64,000 nt of DNA from Chitinophagales bacterium (lineage in GTDB: Bacteria; Bacteroidota; Bacteroidia; Chitinophagales; JADIYW01). The position numbers and the translations under genes are program-made. Below are positions 62,568-64,000 of the stretch, piece by piece. How positions within the stretch are numbered: position 1 is the first letter of the stretch; every line of letters starts with the position of its first letter. Under the pieces are notes generated by a model. That model was given only the letters and a program-made list of their open reading frames with translations. It had not been told where the DNA came from and ran no database searches. The stretch is from NCBI GenBank assembly GCA_020636545.1, contig JACJXS010000009.1, positions 1 through 64,000 of the forward strand, given 5' to 3'.

Positions 62568-63630
62568 AAAGTCAAAAATATTATTTCTATCTCCTTATCC
62601 TTTTGGCAAAGCTCCGAGTCAAAGACTGAAATATGAGCAATATTATGATGCTTTCCAAAATGCAGGTTTTGATATAACCACAAGTTCCTTTATTAGTTTA
62701 GCATTTTGGAAAATTATTTATCAAGAAGGACATTATTTTGGAAAAATCTTTTATACTATTTCTGGATATTTTCGCAGATGTTATGACTTATTACGCATTA
62801 GAAATTTTGATGTAGTGTATGTTCATCTTTGGGTAACGCCATTAGGTTTGCCAATTTTTGAATATTTAGTTTGTTTGCTTGGAAAAAAGGTCATTTATGA
62901 TATTGATGATATGATTTATTTGAATAACAATTCTAATAGATGGATTGATAAAATAAAAGGAAAAAATAAGCCGATTGTATTGATGAAAAAATCAAATCAT
63001 GTTGTCGTATGCTCTCCTTTCTTAGCAGATTTTGGAAGACAATATAATTCAAATATCACTACAATTTTAGCCACTTACGACACAGAAAAATCTTTGCCAT
63101 TAAAAACTCATATAGACAAAGAGCCTGTCATTATTGGTTGGACGGGCACACACTCCACCTTAAAATATTTGAATATTATAGCTCCAGTTTTAGAAAAAAT
63201 TTCTAAAATCAGAAAAATAAAATTCTTAGTTATTTGCAATGCTGCATATAAAAACACAAACTTTGAGGTAGAAAATATTTCTTGGTCTGCAACACATGAA
63301 TATGAAGATTTAAGATTGATAGACATCGGTTTATATCCGTTAGAAAAAGAGGAATGGGTTTTGGGCAAAAGTGGAAATAAAGCCTTAGCATATATGAATT
63401 TGGGAATACCGTGTGTCGCAACAAATTATGGAACAAATCAAGTTGTAATTGAGCATGGTGAAAATGGATTTTTAGCAGATGATGCTTCAGATTGGCAAAA
63501 ATATATCTTACAACTAATTGATGATGTTGAATTACGAAAAAGCATTGGAACAAAAGCAAAACAAAGTGTAGAAGCTAAATACTCTGTTCAAAAAAACACA
63601 CAAGCCTATTTAGATTTAATCACAAAATAG
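62560..63630 (+). CDS. Glycosyltransferase family 4-like
   Basis: GT-B type glycosyltransferase of 356 aa. It begins KILFLSPYPFGKAPSQRLKYE, typical of GT4 proteins of surface glycan synthesis. A VIYDIDDMIYL loop in the N-domain precedes the C-domain with IGWTGTHSTLKYLNIIAPVL and IGLYPLEKEEWVLGKSGNKALAYMNLGIPCV. It overlaps the gamma-CA-like gene by 8 bases, so the two are translated together. Donor and acceptor are unknown. Confidence 0.82.
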   Translation: MNKKSKILFLSPYPFGKAPSQRLKYEQYYDAFQNAGFDITTSSFISLAFWKIIYQEGHYFGKIFYTISGYFRRCYDLLRIRNFDVVYVHLWVTPLGLPIFEYLVCLLGKKVIYDIDDMIYLNNNSNRWIDKIKGKNKPIVLMKKSNHVVVCSPFLADFGRQYNSNITTILATYDTEKSLPLKTHIDKEPVIIGWTGTHSTLKYLNIIAPVLEKISKIRKIKFLVICNAAYKNTNFEVENISWSATHEYEDLRLIDIGLYPLEKEEWVLGKSGNKALAYMNLGIPCVATNYGTNQVVIEHGENGFLADDASDWQKYILQLIDDVELRKSIGTKAKQSVEAKYSVQKNTQAYLDLITK

Positions 63631-63646
63631 GGCAATTTTTATCAAA

Positions 63647-64000
63647 CTATCCTCGCACAAAAGGATTGTTTTGTTTTTCTTGGGCAATACTTGTAGGAAC
63701 ACCATGTCCATTATAAATTTCAGTAGTAGCTTCTAAAGTATATAATTTTGTCTTGATACTTTCGATTAAAGTATCATAATCGCCATAAGGTAAATCTGTT
63801 CTGCCAATACTTCTACTAAACAATACGTCCCCAACAATACAATATTTGTCTAGCTCATTATAAAAACAAATGCTCCCTGGAGAATGTCCTGGTGTAAATA
63901 AGATTTTAAATTCTACACCATCTAAATCTATTTTTGATTGCTCATCTAAAAAATAGCTAGGCTCTAATTTTTCAGGGATTGGAGCGCCAAACATTCTTGC
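63647..64000 (-). CDS. Metallo-beta-lactamase-fold hydrolase, cut by window edge
   Basis: C-terminal part (about 118 residues) of a glyoxalase II-like zinc hydrolase. The frame runs off the right edge, so no start is seen here. Visible metal-binding parts are FTPGHSPGSICFY (His), IVGDVLFSRSIGRTDLPYGD (bridging Asp) and IYNGHGVPTSI (C-terminal His). The GRTDLPYGD loop is typical of the YcbL/hydroxyacylglutathione hydrolase-like small MBL proteins. Substrate not determined. Confidence 0.88.
   Translation of the reverse strand, partial: ARMFGAPIPEKLEPSYFLDEQSKIDLDGVEFKILFTPGHSPGSICFYNELDKYCIVGDVLFSRSIGRTDLPYGDYDTLIESIKTKLYTLEATTEIYNGHGVPTSIAQEKQNNPFVRG

Noticed and set aside
1..64000. CRISPR arrays, tRNA and rRNA genes
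   Set aside because: No regularly spaced repeats, tRNA-like T-arm sequences or rRNA signatures were seen by eye; intergenic gaps are mostly too short. A tRNAscan/Infernal run would settle this.

Overview
The window is AT-rich chromosomal DNA from a member of the Bacteroidota. The evidence is a SusC/SusD pair, gliding and type IX secretion genes (gldA, gldF, gldG, gldH, porZ), many short Bacteroidota-type lipoproteins, and repeated promoter boxes of the form TAnnTTTG. Class and genus cannot be fixed from this sequence alone. No rRNA, tRNA, CRISPR array or intact insertion sequence was seen.

Layout. 1-4.1 kb: a cut-off tag gene, a sulfotransferase/glycosyltransferase pair, a pseudouridine synthase, a frameshifted lipoprotein and a GIN-domain protein. 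4.1-8.5 kb: gldA-gldF-gldG followed by rsgA. 8.6-11.3 kb: a leftward type II restriction-modification island (C5 cytosine methyltransferase, a 104-residue unknown, a frameshifted two-domain endonuclease). 11.4-28.4 kb: an ABC-F ATPase, a three-gene oligopeptide importer, threonine synthase, class II HMG-CoA reductase, a zinc peptidase, dihydrolipoyl dehydrogenase, a doubly broken GH5 glycosidase, a phosphoesterase and a steroid-reductase-like membrane enzyme. 28.4-34.8 kb: a lipid-linked sugar transferase and a SusC-SusD-lipoprotein operon, both leftward. 35.2-45.7 kb: guaB, then pth-wzz-wzy-methyltransferase, a leftward thiL-GT4-gldH-osmC run, a second GT4 and a WecA-like initiating transferase. 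45.7-51.7 kb: a GMC oxidoreductase and the leftward porZ / eIF2B-like / lipoprotein operon. 51.8-64 kb: dtd, an RsmB-type methyltransferase, accB, a CoA-binding protein, a small envelope protein, an XRE regulator facing two paralogous secreted proteins, nadB, recG, an EamA transporter, a gamma carbonic anhydrase-like protein, another glycosyltransferase and a cut-off metallo-beta-lactamase-fold hydrolase.

How the genes fit together. Two themes run through otherwise ordinary housekeeping genes. One is the outer envelope: gliding/type IX secretion parts, and a dispersed set of polysaccharide genes with two different initiating enzymes, chain-length and polymerase proteins, several glycosyltransferases and a sulfotransferase. 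The other is nutrient uptake: SusCD and the peptide ABC importer.

Three observations stand out. First, nine genes have a TAnnTTTG box ending only 3-6 bases before their ATG, which suggests leaderless or nearly leaderless mRNAs. Second, a dense patch of one-base deletions at about 6.26-9.25 kb breaks gldG, rsgA and the restriction enzyme. Most lie in short homopolymers, so sequencing error is more likely than decay. Third, porZ is tightly linked to an eIF2B-like protein that lacks the isomerase catalytic residues and to an unknown lipoprotein.
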